This document shows, in pieces, positions 32,065 to 44,323 of a stretch of 64,000 nucleotides of DNA. This stretch comes from Eutypella sp. D-1 (Eukaryota > Ascomycota > Sordariomycetes > Xylariales > Diatrypaceae). Location: assembly GCA_023313575.1 (NCBI GenBank), contig JAJTTP010000002.1:124001-188000 (forward strand), read 5' to 3'. Below the pieces are notes generated by a model. That model was not told the DNA's origin. It did no database searches and saw only the letters and a program-made list of their open reading frames with translations. Every line of letters starts with the position of its first letter. Positions within the stretch are counted from its first letter, which is position 1. Both the position numbers and the translations under genes were made by a program.

Positions 32065-34126
32065 CTAGGATCAGGATTGCGAATCGTTCTCGATAAGAGG
32101 AGATGCATCAACTATAAACCACTCTTGTACTACGTGGTCAATTTGGTAGGATATGGCCCAGGTGATCCGTAGTTGGGTGTGAGGTCTCTTTGGGAAACTC
32201 TCTTCTTTCGAAGACCAGGCGGGACTTGGTCTAGGTGTAGTTTTTTAGCAGTCGGGGACAAGCCTTTGATAGCCTTGCCAGCATTCTGACGCATTCGGAA
32301 GATGCCTTGTTCAATGTCTCAATTGTAATCCCCAGGTACTTGTGGCATCCTTTGTTCGTCCCAACATTTCCGGAATGCAATCATCTGTAGCTCCCTAATA
32401 GGAACTTGCAGACCCCTAAGACCACCTACCAATTTCAACTATTTTGAAATTCTTACTTACCTCTAGCCAATGCAGGGCTTTTCTAGTTATCCGGAAGCAG
32501 TGCTATAAGTCTTCTTCATCTTTGTCTGGACTCATTGGCCCTGGAGGGGGGGTCGAAAAGACCTAGCGACTTCTGAGACAATGTTGTAAATTGACTGATA
32601 AGAGGGAAATCCAGGCTTTTCTTCGGCATTTAGGTTCATGGGGACACCATCAAGTCCGTCGATACAAAAACGAACTAGGTGTGCTACACCGATCATTACT
32701 TCTGGAGTCTGGGGTTATGTTATGAGGAGAATAGATTACGCAATATTATTTCATGTCAAGTCTACTCACAAGACAAGTGACTCGTCCAAAGAACACAACA
32801 ACCGCCTCGTCGTGCTGTGGCTAGTCAGGGGCTTACAAAGAGACAAGCTCTCCTTCCTTATAGCCGTATGATTACGTAGGACAGAGGTTGAATACAATAG
32901 CCTTCATATGATCTGGCTCGCATCTCACCAATGAGCAATAGACCCGACTTTGCAATGTGATAGAAGAAAAAGGATTGTGCATTATCACCATATACCCTGC
33001 AGAGTAACCCGTGGGAGTGAATATCCTTCAGAGCCGAGTAAGCGAGCCGAGCGACTCCAAAGAGCATACTCGCAACGACTTATGTGAACGGGAAAAACCC
33101 CCTAGTGTCATTTTATCAAAATAGGGTCGAGCCTCGCCCGGCAAAGTCCAGGGGAAGCTCCAGATATAATTCGACGCGACTTCAACTGACCTCTCCTTTT
33201 GACCCGCCCATTGGGAACCATGGGTCGCCGCGTTGCTCGAGGGGGCCGGGTATAGCAGGGAATAAGGCCATGATGCCCCTACCCCCTGTCCAACTCCACC
33301 CGTGTGGATGCTGACGCCCAACAAAACCATCTTATTCCCGGTGCCCGGATCCGAGCCGATTTCCTGACTGGCAGATAGATCTGCCCCCCAACTCGCCTTT
33401 CTGGTCTTTCAGAAAAGCGTTTCTACGGCAAGCTCGGGCGCTGCCCAATTGCGGAGGAGTTCTAGGGTAGCACAATAACCTGCCTGGCTCATTGGACATA
33501 GACGAAAAAGCTAAAGTCGAAGTCCTGCAGGTGCATCATATTCACCGTTATTCTTTTTGCTGAGGGCGTGCAAACAGCAGTCGAAAAACCCCCCAGTGCC
33601 TAACGGAGGAGCGATGGTTAACCGACACGTTCCGGCCGGGAGGTATAGGCCGCCTCGGCGGATACCTGCTGAAAGGATTTACAGCGACCCCTTCCTAAAG
33701 CCAAGATTTACTAATGGTAACTAGGATAGGAAGTTGGATGCGAGCCGCTTGTGGACTCGGGAATTCCAAATGGTCGTTCAGGCTCTTGTAGTGTGTCCCA
33801 TAGCATACCGTTGTTTTGCCGCGAGGTGCATGAAATATTGCCGATGAGGTTACCCTCGCGTGTCCCCATAACTATATAGTCAATTCTTTCAGTTGCTTGG
33901 CCCCCTCTGCCCCTCCGCAGCTCGAATAAAAAGATCCTGATCCTCCTCTCTTTCACTTCTCAATGTACCAGTTGACCTACCTCCATGGGGCCAAAATTTT
34001 TTATATCGGTGTTCTGTTGGGAGTCAATCGAGAAGAGGAGAGGACGAACCTCGCTCGACACCGGGCGAACCTAAGCGCTGCCCGACCTCGCGGAGGTGAC
34101 TTTTTTGAGCTGACGGCCTCCGAGCG
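32065..34126. other. Divergent intergenic region
   Basis: No gene seen across 2 kb between the unknown minus-strand gene and the plus-strand MFS gene. It should carry both promoters. The one clear structure is a GC-rich inverted repeat at 33641-33667. Confidence 0.4.
33641..33667. promoter_or_regulatory. Inverted repeat with CCGCC/GGCGG core
   Basis: AGGTAT, three bases, CCGCC, TC, GGCGG, ATACCT forms an imperfect 27-bp palindrome 460 bp before the MFS transporter start. CCG/CGG pairs are the usual target of Zn2Cys6 regulators, which often control drug-efflux genes; that role is inferred. Confidence 0.35.
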
Positions 34127-36112
34127 ATGGAGCCGATAGACATCGAGGTCGATCCGCCGGCCAAGGATCAGGAAAATGCCGGCGCGGCAGTAGGGAAGAA
34201 GAAGAATGATTTGCGGGACGATGCTAGCTCGAACGGGTCGGATACTTCCGTCCAGATCGACGACACAGCCATTTGCTCGGCAGAAGCCGCCAATGGCACT
34301 ACCGAAGAAGTGACAGCTCAGACGCCCACCACGAACCTGTATCTGACCTTTGAAACACCGCTCCCGACGCCTCACTATGGCAGTGCCGGCGCCGATAACT
34401 TCCCGCCATGCCCGGACCTCTCGCGCTACACGGACCCCATGAAATGGCCGCGATTTCGGAAAGACGTCATGGTGGCGCTGTCGTGCATCGCGACTTGCGC
34501 CACGGCGTACACGGCGGGGGCGTACAGCCCCCCAGCGGGCCTGATTGCGGCGGAGACGGGGACGACGCGCGTGGCGGCCCTTGCCGGCGTGACGACGTTC
34601 TGCATGGGCTTCGCGTTCGCGCCCATGGTGCTGGCGCCCTTCTCGGAGATCAACGGGCGCTATCCCGTGTTCGCGGTCGCGGGGGTGGTCTACACGGTTT
34701 TCCAGGCGGTATGCGGCGCGGTGCACACGCTGGCCGGCATGCTGGTGGCGCGGTTCCTGACGGGCGTCGGCGGCAGTGTATTCAGTACCATGGTCGGCGG
34801 CGTGATCGCAGACATGTACGAGAAGGAGGACCGAAACACGCCCATGGCGCTGTTTAGCGGGTCGGTCCTTGTTGGCACCGGGCTAGGCCCGCTGTGTGCC
34901 GCTGTCATGGTGCAGCGCTGGGGGGGCGAGGGTCAGACTTGGAAGTGGATTTTCTGGCACCAAGTCATCGTCAACTTCGCCATCATGATCGCCATAGTAG
35001 TGTTTTTCAAAGAGAGCAGGGGGTGTGTTCTGCTATCGAGGAAGGCGAGGGCTTTGAACAAGTGGTACGAGGAGCTGGAAGAAAAAGGCGTATACGGAGT
35101 GTGGATGGAAGATGAGCGCTCAGGTAGCAGCATCATAGGCGTGCTAGGAAACCCGGACGAGGAGAAAGGGGTCCCGGCCTTCCCCACTAAACTCCGGCGC
35201 GTCAGATGGACGACAAGGGAGGATGATCAGAGAGGGTCCCTGGTCTCAATGGTGTCAACGTCGCTCTTCCGACCGTTTCACTTCTTGTTCACGGAGCCGA
35301 TCGTGTTTTTCTTCTCGCTATGGGTCGCCTTCGCCTGGGCGGTGTTGTACCTGATGTTCGGCTCGGTGCCACTTGTCTTTGCGCGCCAGTACAACTTCAC
35401 GATTCAGCAATGCGGCTACGTATTCATAGCCATGATCGTAGGTTCCATTATGGCTACGATACTTGGAATATACCAAGAGGACTTGCTCAAACATCCCTCA
35501 TGGCAGCGCAAAGTGGACGGGGGCTCTGAGACCGATAGTTTTGACGCCAATGGTGCGAGGCCGGGGCGATTCTGGACTTTCGTCAGAAAACGCTTTACGG
35601 CGGAATCACACGAATCGAGGCTGTACTTTACTTGTTTCATGTCAGCGTTACTCCCTGTAGGGCTATATATGTTCGGCTTCTCTGCACAGCCCTCCATCCA
35701 TTGGATCGTTCCGGCCCTGGCGATCGGATTTGCCACTATAGGAATCTTCTACATCTACCTTGCGACGTTCAACTATCTGGCCGACATTTACCAGACATAT
35801 GCGTCCTCCGCTCTAGCCGCCCAGTCCTTTTGCAGAAACGTTCTTGGAGGTGTATTTCCATTGGTCACGGGCGCCCTGTTCACGAACCTTGGGGAGGACG
35901 CTGCCGGCGGCCTGTTGGGCGCTATCGCGACAGCCCTCACGGTCGTTCCCTGGGTTCTGGTCTTCTTCGGTGAGCGGATTCGGGCGAGAAGCAAGTTCGC
36001 TGTGGTATGTCCATACTCCCGGCGGAGCTTATCCCTGTCATGTGCCCTTATCTTTTCATATGCCTAATTTAAACATCCAGTTGCTAACGTTTCGCAGTCC
36101 TTAGAACACTAG
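34127..36112 (+). CDS. MFS transporter, DHA1 (Tpo1/Flr1-like) family
   Basis: A drug/proton antiporter-1 type efflux transporter of the plasma membrane. Exon 1 is 34127-36004; a 93-bp intron (GTATGT donor, GCTAAC branch, CGCAG acceptor) leads to a tiny last exon (36098-36112) encoding SLEH and stop. The result is 630 residues ending RARSKFAVSLEH, the usual family end. Residues 1-110 are a cytosolic acidic extension. The core begins near KDVMVALSCIATCATAYTAG, with FAPMVLAPFSEINGRYPVF (DHA1 motif A region), RFLTGVGGSVFSTMVGGVIAD (motif C region) and the central loop with RPFHFLFTEPIVFFFSLWVA. Near the end is LADIYQTYASSALAAQSFCR. Reading through the intron would give a false longer end. Substrates could be polyamines, azoles or plant toxins. 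Confidence 0.92.
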
Positions 36113-37725
36113 TAGGCGCATTCAATTGACCGTTACTTTTGAATCATATATTCTTTCTCGTTGTGCCCTATACGGTAGCAGATGATAGATGATAGAAGAT
36201 GGATTAAACGCACCCTCGCTTCTGCACTGCTATTTGCCACCTATCTCTGGGCCCGCATCCCTGACCCCATGATAACGTCACCGCCAGCCTGCGTCGTACT
36301 CTTGACGCTTATAGCTCCGCACACCTTTATTCCATAACATTATTACCATGAAGGCCTTGTCCTAACCCGAAATGGTAGTTACAAGTATAGCTGAAGGGAA
36401 ATAGTGTCGTGAAGATAAGTGTCAAGAGAAGACTGCAAACAAAACTGGAGGGCAAGCTCAGTATCACGTCTGATTCAGGGGTATAGGGGTCTCAGCCCAG
36501 AGTTTACATGCTCAGGTTCAAGTGGCGACATGATGAGCGTACAAATTCGTGCTTGGGTTACGGAGTACTGTGTGGCCCTTCACGATGCCATCGAACCCAA
36601 TACACCACACGCATACACCAAAGTCGTTATCTATAGAAGTTATACCTTATGTAAGGTGACTCCCGGGGTACCCATTGTATAATCATTAAACCCATCTGCG
36701 GCTTTCCGAACATATCATCCCATACACGTATATAAGTAATTTGATAATTCGGGCACCTAGTTTAGGGTTGTACTTTATATCTGTCTTGTGCGACAGAAGG
36801 GTTACACCTCGAAAAGTCGCATCCATTAGGTACCACGTACGCCACATGGCACGGTCGCATATGTAGACGGGGGATGATGCTTGTTTGCTACAAAGGTGAC
36901 CAACCAACCACCACCCTTGCCCACCGTATGTGGTTACACAGCCTTCGGTGCTGAAAGCAGAAAGCGGGCAAGAATGCGACGCAAAGAAGCAGACAAAACA
37001 AGCCACATGCATATTCTAGAAGGGGGGCAAACTAGGTCAATGACACAGTAGCGGGAGAAATGGGACCTCAGTGTGAGTGAGACACGGCGCTTATCTTACA
37101 CCAAAGTGTGTCTCGGTCGCATGCATGCATGCATGTCGACGTTGCGGCGCCAAAAGAGGTTTGACACACAATGAAAATGCGTCGGCACCGGTATATACCT
37201 AGGTACATAACTGGGCACTGAGCCATTGTCATTACCATTGTTCACCCAGCTGTGCGCGTGTATAGTAAAGTTCAAAGTTTTACTGGCTGGCTGGCTGGAT
37301 TGTTGGTCAAGGGAGGGTGAGGGGGGGAAACGGACGTGACGTGTCGTGTAACGGCGCAGCAGAACAACGCAAATAAACTTCCCGGGGAAAAAAAAAGAAC
37401 TCCCCAAAAGACCGTCACACCGTTCTAGAAGGCACCACCGACCCCAGCGAGGACCATCATAATCCTTTGACACCCACGTGCAGGGCAAGGTAGGCCACAA
37501 ATAAGTTCCCAAAAAACAGGGGAAAGCCAAAAAAAAAAAAAAAGGAAATTGCGACCTCACGTGGACGGGCGCAGTATAATACAAGTGTTGGTAATAGTCA
37601 TAGTCATACAGTCGTTACGTTACATATTCATTACACAATTAGAGTAGGTAGGCCTTCAGGGGTAGGGTAAGGGTAAGGGTAAATCTAATTCGAGGTAAAG
37701 CTCGTGTCCCTGCCATGGCATGCGC
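36113..37725. other. Convergent 3' flanks with simple repeats
   Basis: No gene seen. Simple repeats include GCAT x4 (37119-37135), GGCT x3 near 37282-37295, a run of 14 A near 37530, and three GGGTAA-like units at 37661-37682 just before the lectin-like gene's stop codon. Confidence 0.45.
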
Positions 37726-39497
37726 TTACCGCGTGCCGGGCTGCTGCTGCAGCACGGCGGTATCAGCGGGCATCTCATGGACTTCATGACGAGGCGCCTC
37801 ATGGATCTGCGTATCACCCATCTCATGCCGCTGGCCCTGGATCGGCAGTTCGAAGAGCTCGGTACCCTGTTTTTCGAGGGGGTAGGGCTGACTCTGCTGC
37901 TGGGGCGACGCGGACTCGCGGCCGAGCAGGTCTTGTGTCGGCGAGGTCGGCGATGCTGGGCTCTTGGCCGGTCCGCGGATGGAGCCGGGGAGCTCCGCGA
38001 CGCCGTTCCGCGCTTTCCGCCGACGGTAGTACCAGGCGCAGGCGCTGATGAGGCCGCCGAGCGTGAGGACGCCGATGCTTAGGCCGACGCCGAGTCCGAC
38101 CTTGGCGGCCGTCGCCATACCCTTATTCTCGTCATCGTCCCTACTATCGCCGCCGGCGGTGTCCCCCGAGCCCTGTCCACTGGCCGGCGAGAGGCCATCC
38201 CGCGTTTCGAGCACGACCGCGCGTTCCCAGACGCCGCTCCTCGACTGGTAGATCTGGCGCATCTGGCTGCCGCTCATATAGTAGACCCAAATGCGATTCG
38301 TGTTGAAATCGCTCGCGATGCCGAAGGGGGCGTTCGGGGCGTCGGCGACGGGCCAGGTGTCGGGGCCTTGTTGCTCCGCCCTCTGGAAGTTGTCGCCCTC
38401 GCCCTGGTCGACGCGGTGCAGTACGCCGTTGTTGCCGATGTAGAACGCGCTGAGTTTCGCCGTCGTGCTGAAGGTGAGCCCCACGTTTGCGGACGCGCCG
38501 TCGTACGAGTTTAGTTCGAAGTCGGGCGCGTTGCCCTGGTCGTATGTTAGTGTCCAGTTGCCCGGCCCGGTCTCGTTCGTCGCCTGGATCGGACTCGAGT
38601 TTGTGTTGCCCGCCTTGGGACTGGCGACTATCGGCGTGGGAAACGCAGCTGGGGGTACGATGTCAGTAAACATTCGATTTGATAGACTGGGATAGCTAAG
38701 TAAGAGGCCGTACTTAAGTCCCATGTCTTCGATCCCAGCCGACTGATGCCGATATCCGTATCGATGGGCAGAGCAAGGGTGATATTGCTCGTGCCGAGGA
38801 TCGTAGCACCTATGGACCCAGAATACTCCGTCATGTTATTCGCCTGTAAGACGTAGCCGTTGAACTGCCACTGCTCGATATCCGGGTGGTACCCCAGCAC
38901 GGCGGGCTGGTTGTCCTCGTCCCGGAAGTAGATGCGCTGGCCCGCTGTGGCGCCGATGGCGAGGGCGCGGAGCGGGCTTGGCTGCCGGATCTCGGGCAGG
39001 CCCGCCACCCCCGTCGAGACGACGTATTGTCTGTCGGTCGGATTGTAGCGACCGGTAGAGTTATCGCAGAAGAAGCTCGCATCTACGATGGCGCCCCCGT
39101 CGGTTTGATAGAACATCTGGGCCTGGATAACATGAGGGGGGGATTTAGTAAATATGGTGAGGGATGAGGCCTCGTCTCGGGTAGAATTCAGGTTGCTCAC
39201 CACAAGTTTCTCTCCTTCCATATACCCGAAACCACTAAGACCTGTCCCGTTCAACGGGGCAAACTTCAAGTCGAAGGCGGCGGAGTTATCCGCCGGAAAG
39301 ACGGGCGCGTCGGTGCTGTTGCATAGACTGTAGAATATGTTGCCCGTCGCATCATCGTGCATGACGAGCTGGGGAGCCGCGAAGTCAGGAACCAGCCAAG
39401 CGTCGATGGAGACGCCGCCGGCCAGGCCCGACATGAGCCATGATGCCGAGGCCAATGCCAGCACGGCGCCGTGTCCTCCGAAGCTCGACTTCATCAC
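37726..39497 (-). CDS. Secreted, membrane-anchored fucose-lectin-like protein
   Basis: Two exons (39497-38714 and 38648-37726; 65-bp intron) join in frame to 568 residues. A signal peptide occupies about residues 1-28 (hydrophobic AVLALASASWLMSGLAGGVS). Residues 29-400 show repeated blade-like units with Trp/Tyr and Asp-Gly or Asn-Gly turns (GQRIYFRDEDNQPAVLGYHP, FYIGNNGVLHRVDQ, RIWVYYMSGSQMRQIYQ), like the fungal fucose-specific lectin beta-propeller. Several Asn-X-Ser/Thr sites suggest N-glycosylation. A membrane segment lies at about 441-469, followed by YYRRRK and a Gln/Pro/Ser-rich cytosolic tail of about 100 residues. That layout suggests a cell-surface glycan-binding receptor or wall protein. 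Lectin membership is judged by eye; sugar specificity is unknown. Confidence 0.8.
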
Positions 39498-42400
39498 GGG
39501 TCCCGGCAGCGATCTTTGTTAGCTACGGAGATGCGTGCCCACCATACTAAGCAAAGACGTTTTTAAAAACAATTGGGGACAAAAAAGGAAAGAATATCCC
39601 TATTGCGAGGAGAAGGGGTCAAAAGTTAAGGTTCCTAGGTCCCCCAAAAGTGCTATTATTCTCCGGAAGGGGATTTTCTCCAAAGTGAGAAAGGAAAGGG
39701 GAAGATCCTCCAGGTTTTAGTCTAGCAACGGCGCCGGCAGATTTCTCGACTTGGTTTCCTGTCACGCTGCTTACTACTGTGTGACCCTACTTAGACGCAA
39801 GCGCAAGCGCAGATGCAAGGTGCAGGGCCAGGTCGGTGATCAGCCCCTCCCGGCGTATTCGCGCACTTTCCTGGTTTTCCGTGACGCCTCTGTAGATTCA
39901 GTACCTGCCCCCCATGTGAAACAGAGCGGCTGAAGAAGAAGTTGGCTGCGCTGTAAATAGGTGGGAGTCACGTAAGTCGCCGCCGTTAACGACACTCGCC
40001 CGGAGACATCTCACGACACTTCAACTCCCCCTTCCCTTTTGCGCTTCTCATCCCCAAGCCCTGTTTCTTCTCCCGCCAGGAGCACGGTTCATGAGATCGT
40101 ATCAACCTATCATTCTTTAAAAGTATATCGACCTGGATGTTCCCGATCTGGATCTCCGTGTTGTGGGTAAAGCAAGAGACGAACTGACGGACTAGCCAGC
40201 CATTCCAGCCCCCCCATGACTTATAATCGGAGGGCCTATATACCCAACTCTTCTTGGGAATCGAGCCGATCCAAATTACTAGCTGCATCAAGCCAGGGAG
40301 TGAACCCAATCAGGTCGCGATGGGCAGCGGTTTCCCCTGCAGCCACATGTTTTTAGTCCCATTCTACCATTTGAGACCAGCTGACCAGCAGAACGGGCAG
40401 CAGGGGAAAAGAATCAAGGACCCCAAGGACCAAGACGTCAAGGACCGGGGAAGGGAAGAAGAGAGGATAGGGCCGGGGGGTGGGCGGGGCTATAAGACGA
40501 AGGCGCGCCGTTAAAACGCTGCCGAGCCAAGGGGGTAAGTTAGGTTCTTTTCTACCAAAACGGTATAGGTCGGTCCCGAAGGAGAAGGTGGCAAGAGGAA
40601 TATCCCGGAAATCTCGTTAGGTCCTAAGAGACTATCTGGACTATGACACCGGCCGGCCTGGCAGAGACTGGCTTGATTGATTAGCAACAGGGGACACCAG
40701 GGCGCTAGACAGCCCAGGTTGCCAAGTTGGGCCCCAAGACCAGCCCCTCTGCCCCTCAACCCCCTCTCACCTGCGGGTTCTAGCCATTCACGTCGAGTAA
40801 GATACTGTGGTGATGGGATTACGAAATATGTAAGGTACGATTACCGTTCTCTCGATATCTTACATACATGCAGATATATGCGTATAAGACAAGCGTGGAG
40901 TACGGAGGAGCTATGGAGAAGAAGAAAACTTGCCGAGATGCCTTGATTGCCCGTTAAATATAAATGTAAGCCGTAGTAATTGATGGGCCAGATGGGATCG
41001 TCGGGTACTTCTGAAGGTCATGGCAACCTAAATGCTCTAGGGTGTTATTAGTAGGCAATAAGGCAGGCGTAGGGCTTAGCTGAGACGAGACCTATGTCAA
41101 TCAACCTTACGATTGCAATTCATACATAAAGCTGGTACCTGGTGATTCCCCTTTTGCCCCCGTTCCTATGGTTCCGCTAAGTATTTTATATCAACCCACA
41201 CCCACATGGAGAAAGAGGGGGCAATCACGCAGCATGACTCGGCATGCATATATGTGCATATGTACTCGAGACGTATTCGCGATGGAGACTTTGCGTATAT
41301 AATAAGGAGATAGGATGGCGACCGCCTCTGATTGCAGTGTTGTATGCGAAAGCTTTCCCGCTGGTTGCACAGTTATTATAGGTAAGGGGAGGGGTTAGGC
41401 GCCAAGGTAATATGGTTCCAAGGTTCACGTTGGTCTCGGTCTCGATTCGCCTGGTTCTTCTTCGGGATGCACGTACGGGTGAAATGAAACAAGGCTTGAT
41501 GTTCGGCGATTACTTGACATGCCACCTAGGTGCTGCTACATAGGACCTTCCTCGGTGCCGTTATGCGCAGCTTGCCCGGGTATCTGTTCAGCCCGTCGGT
41601 CGGGTAGTGTGAGTCCTAGCTATATAGGAGAGGGAGTTTGTGGAAATCGCAGTATTTTTTATGAGCGATACCGCGATGGATCGTGTCATTGGGGATACAT
41701 AGGGTCTGCCTTCTGGTGCATTTTGCGGGCGCAATGCTACAAGATCGGGGCTTACTTTACATCCATGGAACAATTGACGTTCTGTTTCACGAAGTAACGC
41801 CACCGACTAGGGGATGTTACCCAGGCCTTCCAAGGCACATAATAAGCACCTTACCAGCCCATCTCTGATGCAAGGTAAAAGTATAAGGGTGACCCGAATA
41901 ACTTCAAATGAAAAGAAAAAAAAAACCAAACAAAAACCCCGAATATATAAAATACACATAAAGAACCTTGGGACCGGTCGTCGACTAGACAGGTAAGACT
42001 ACATAAGTAGCTTGCCTAGGTCCCAAACTATTCACCCCCCAACGCGTCCAGGTATAACGTAGCCGGGGATTAAAGAACCGCGATGCTATATTGAGAAACC
42101 GATATCGATCAGGGAAGGCGGCGATTCCCGAGACACTCGCTCATTGGCAGTAGTCTCAGCCGGGGAAGGGAAGTCTGGCTGGTCTGGTACATACATAATC
42201 CACGATGTTTTTTTTACCTCGAGGGATGAGCCTAGGGCGTCCGCCCTGTTGTTGTAACCCGTTTGCCCGTGCAACAACTGTAGACGCGCGGAAAGTCGAG
42301 TTGATGCTATCCATGGATACCATTGGTACAAAGTTGGGTGGGTACTGGTCCAGGCCTTTTAAGGTTAGAATATGTGAGCTACCTCGATATGTGTATATGC

Positions 42401-42654
42401 GCCTATTAGCATAACTCGTCTATTATGATATCATAATAAACATTTAAAGCAGATCATGTATTGCATCTCGAATCTGTTGCCCCTCCATCGACGTCAGACT
42501 TTAATTTTCTTGGTGGAAGGAGCACTCCTGTACTCTAAAGTTTTGCGCAACGGCGGGGCAATTCCAACCTTGGAAACTTTGTATTATTTCTTTCTCCCTA
42601 CATCACATATAAATATACCCGTGGACATAATCCAGAATTTCCAATTCGGACAAG
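39498..42654. other. 3.2-kb divergent intergenic region
   Basis: No gene seen between the lectin-like gene and the PBDC1 homologue. CAAGGACC occurs three times at about 40413-40447. TATAAATA at about 42608-42615 lies close before the PBDC1 start. The remaining open frames are short and featureless. Confidence 0.4.
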
Positions 42655-43394
42655 ATGGACAAGCTCATGGCCGGGTCCAACGGACAAGTTCCGCAGGCCT
42701 TCGATGCCGGGCAGGCAGAAAACCTCGAGGATGTACGTTCAGAAGTTTTTTTTGCAAGCCTTTATTTATACGTCCTTCTTTGAAGCTATAACTGACGTCT
42801 ACGATATCGCAGATCGAGAAGCAATTCTCCGTTAAAGGTAAATAAATAGCCTATAAATATGTGCTGAACCCATTGACAAAATTCTAACCCCGTGCCTTCT
42901 CCCAACCGTCCAGCTGTCCAGCATCTGGAAACCTACTGGGCGATCCTGACGAAGGTCAAGGGGTCAGCGCTGCGGCTGACCAAGTACGACGACGAGATCT
43001 ACGAGCACTTGCAGAGGGACTTCCCGGACTTCGACCCGGCGGTGACGATCGACGAGAACGAGATGAAGAGCCGGGCCGGCAAGGAGCGGTGGCGGAAATT
43101 CATGATGGCCTACGAGAAGAAGGTCGATGACTACAATTTCGGCACCATCTTGCGCACGAGCCCCAAGGTCGAATACGAGGAGCACACTACTATCTTCGGT
43201 ATGTATCTATCTATGAATCTGAACATGCGCGGGGGGCCCCTTTTTGGACCTGGGTGTAAACATACATCCTGCTAACTCCTGTACGCCTTGTAGTTCCGCG
43301 CATGCAATTCTACGCCGTCGAGATCGCGAGGAACAAGAAAGGTCTAAACGACTGGATTTACGAGAAGACACAGGCAGAGAAGGGATCTAAGTAG
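42655..43394 (+). CDS. PBDC1/Chp1 homologue (UPF0368, yeast YPL225W family)
   Basis: A small conserved eukaryotic cytosolic protein. The yeast member (YPL225W, Chp1) is reported as a ribosome-associated chaperone dedicated to eEF1A. Four exons (42655-42732, 42813-42837, 42914-43198, 43294-43394) join in frame to 162 residues; exon 2 is only 25 bp. The N terminus (MDKLMAGSNGQVPQAFDAG) and the core (KAVQHLETYWAILTKVKGS, LRLTKYDDEIYEHL, KERWRKFMMAYEKKVDDYNF) match the family strongly, as does the end, RMQFYAVEIARNKKGLNDWI. Introns are 80, 76 and 95 bp. A gene finder that omits the 25-bp exon would lose the reading frame. The database name polysaccharide biosynthesis domain is historical and should not be read as a function. 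Confidence 0.93.
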
Positions 43395-44323
43395 TGTGCA
43401 TTTTCTAATTCGATCTGCTGGTGGCCTTCTGGTGGAGGTGACGGAGATGGTGGTGATACTCTAGTCGCGAGCTGCCGCGCCGTGCCGCACCGTTTACATG
43501 CGGGTGCGACTTCAAGCCGCGTGAAGGGAGATTATGTGCGACAGCCGCCAGTCAGGCAGTGGGTTGGCATGGCATGCTCCTCCGTTGTGTAGGATCCGTG
43601 GTAGGATCCATGGTTGAGATCCCGAGAGCGATGGGCGGATGCGGCAATCATATAATGGGAAGCTGCGCCATGGGCGGGAAGTGACATGAAAGAAGAGAGC
43701 TCTGTAAGCTTAGGTGAAACGTTACAAACATCTGGACGAAATGAGTTTACGATTGATGTTTCCATGTTGGAGTTGATGCTGATACCTAATATCTAAGTAA
43801 GATAGGATGGTGTTTCTGGCAGCATGAAATCGACGGAACGCAACAAGCTGGAGTTTGATCTGGTCTGATCTGGCTGTAGCATGTGATAATCACACCAGTC
43901 ATTCCCGACTTAATCTGATGTCCCGCCTGGTCTTATGTAGCTACCCCCCTAATACTTGATTACATGTATGTCAGGAGATTGGGCGGGTTTATTATGAAGA
44001 TGCCTAGGTGATAAGAGCTCTGTGCATGGTTGCCCCCCTCCTCCCCCATTGTTGATTACCGCTTTGCTTGTTTTGTTTACTTCCAGCTCCCAGCTACCCC
44101 AACGTTCCAATCACCAGTGCAATACCCTTTACTATCTCTAAATATGCTCTATTAACGCAAAACATCTCGCTGCGCAGATCGTATGTAATCTGATCCAGGT
44201 AAGGATGACAGACAGCAGCATACAACACTCGTTTAATAATGCACACAATCGAATTCTTCACGTCCTACATAATACTATCGAAACTTCCGAAATATACAAT
44301 AATTACCCAGTAGCACCCCTACC
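43395..44323. other. Intergenic region before ABC transporter
   Basis: No gene seen. It contains the PBDC1 3' flank and probably the ABC-transporter promoter. Confidence 0.4.
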
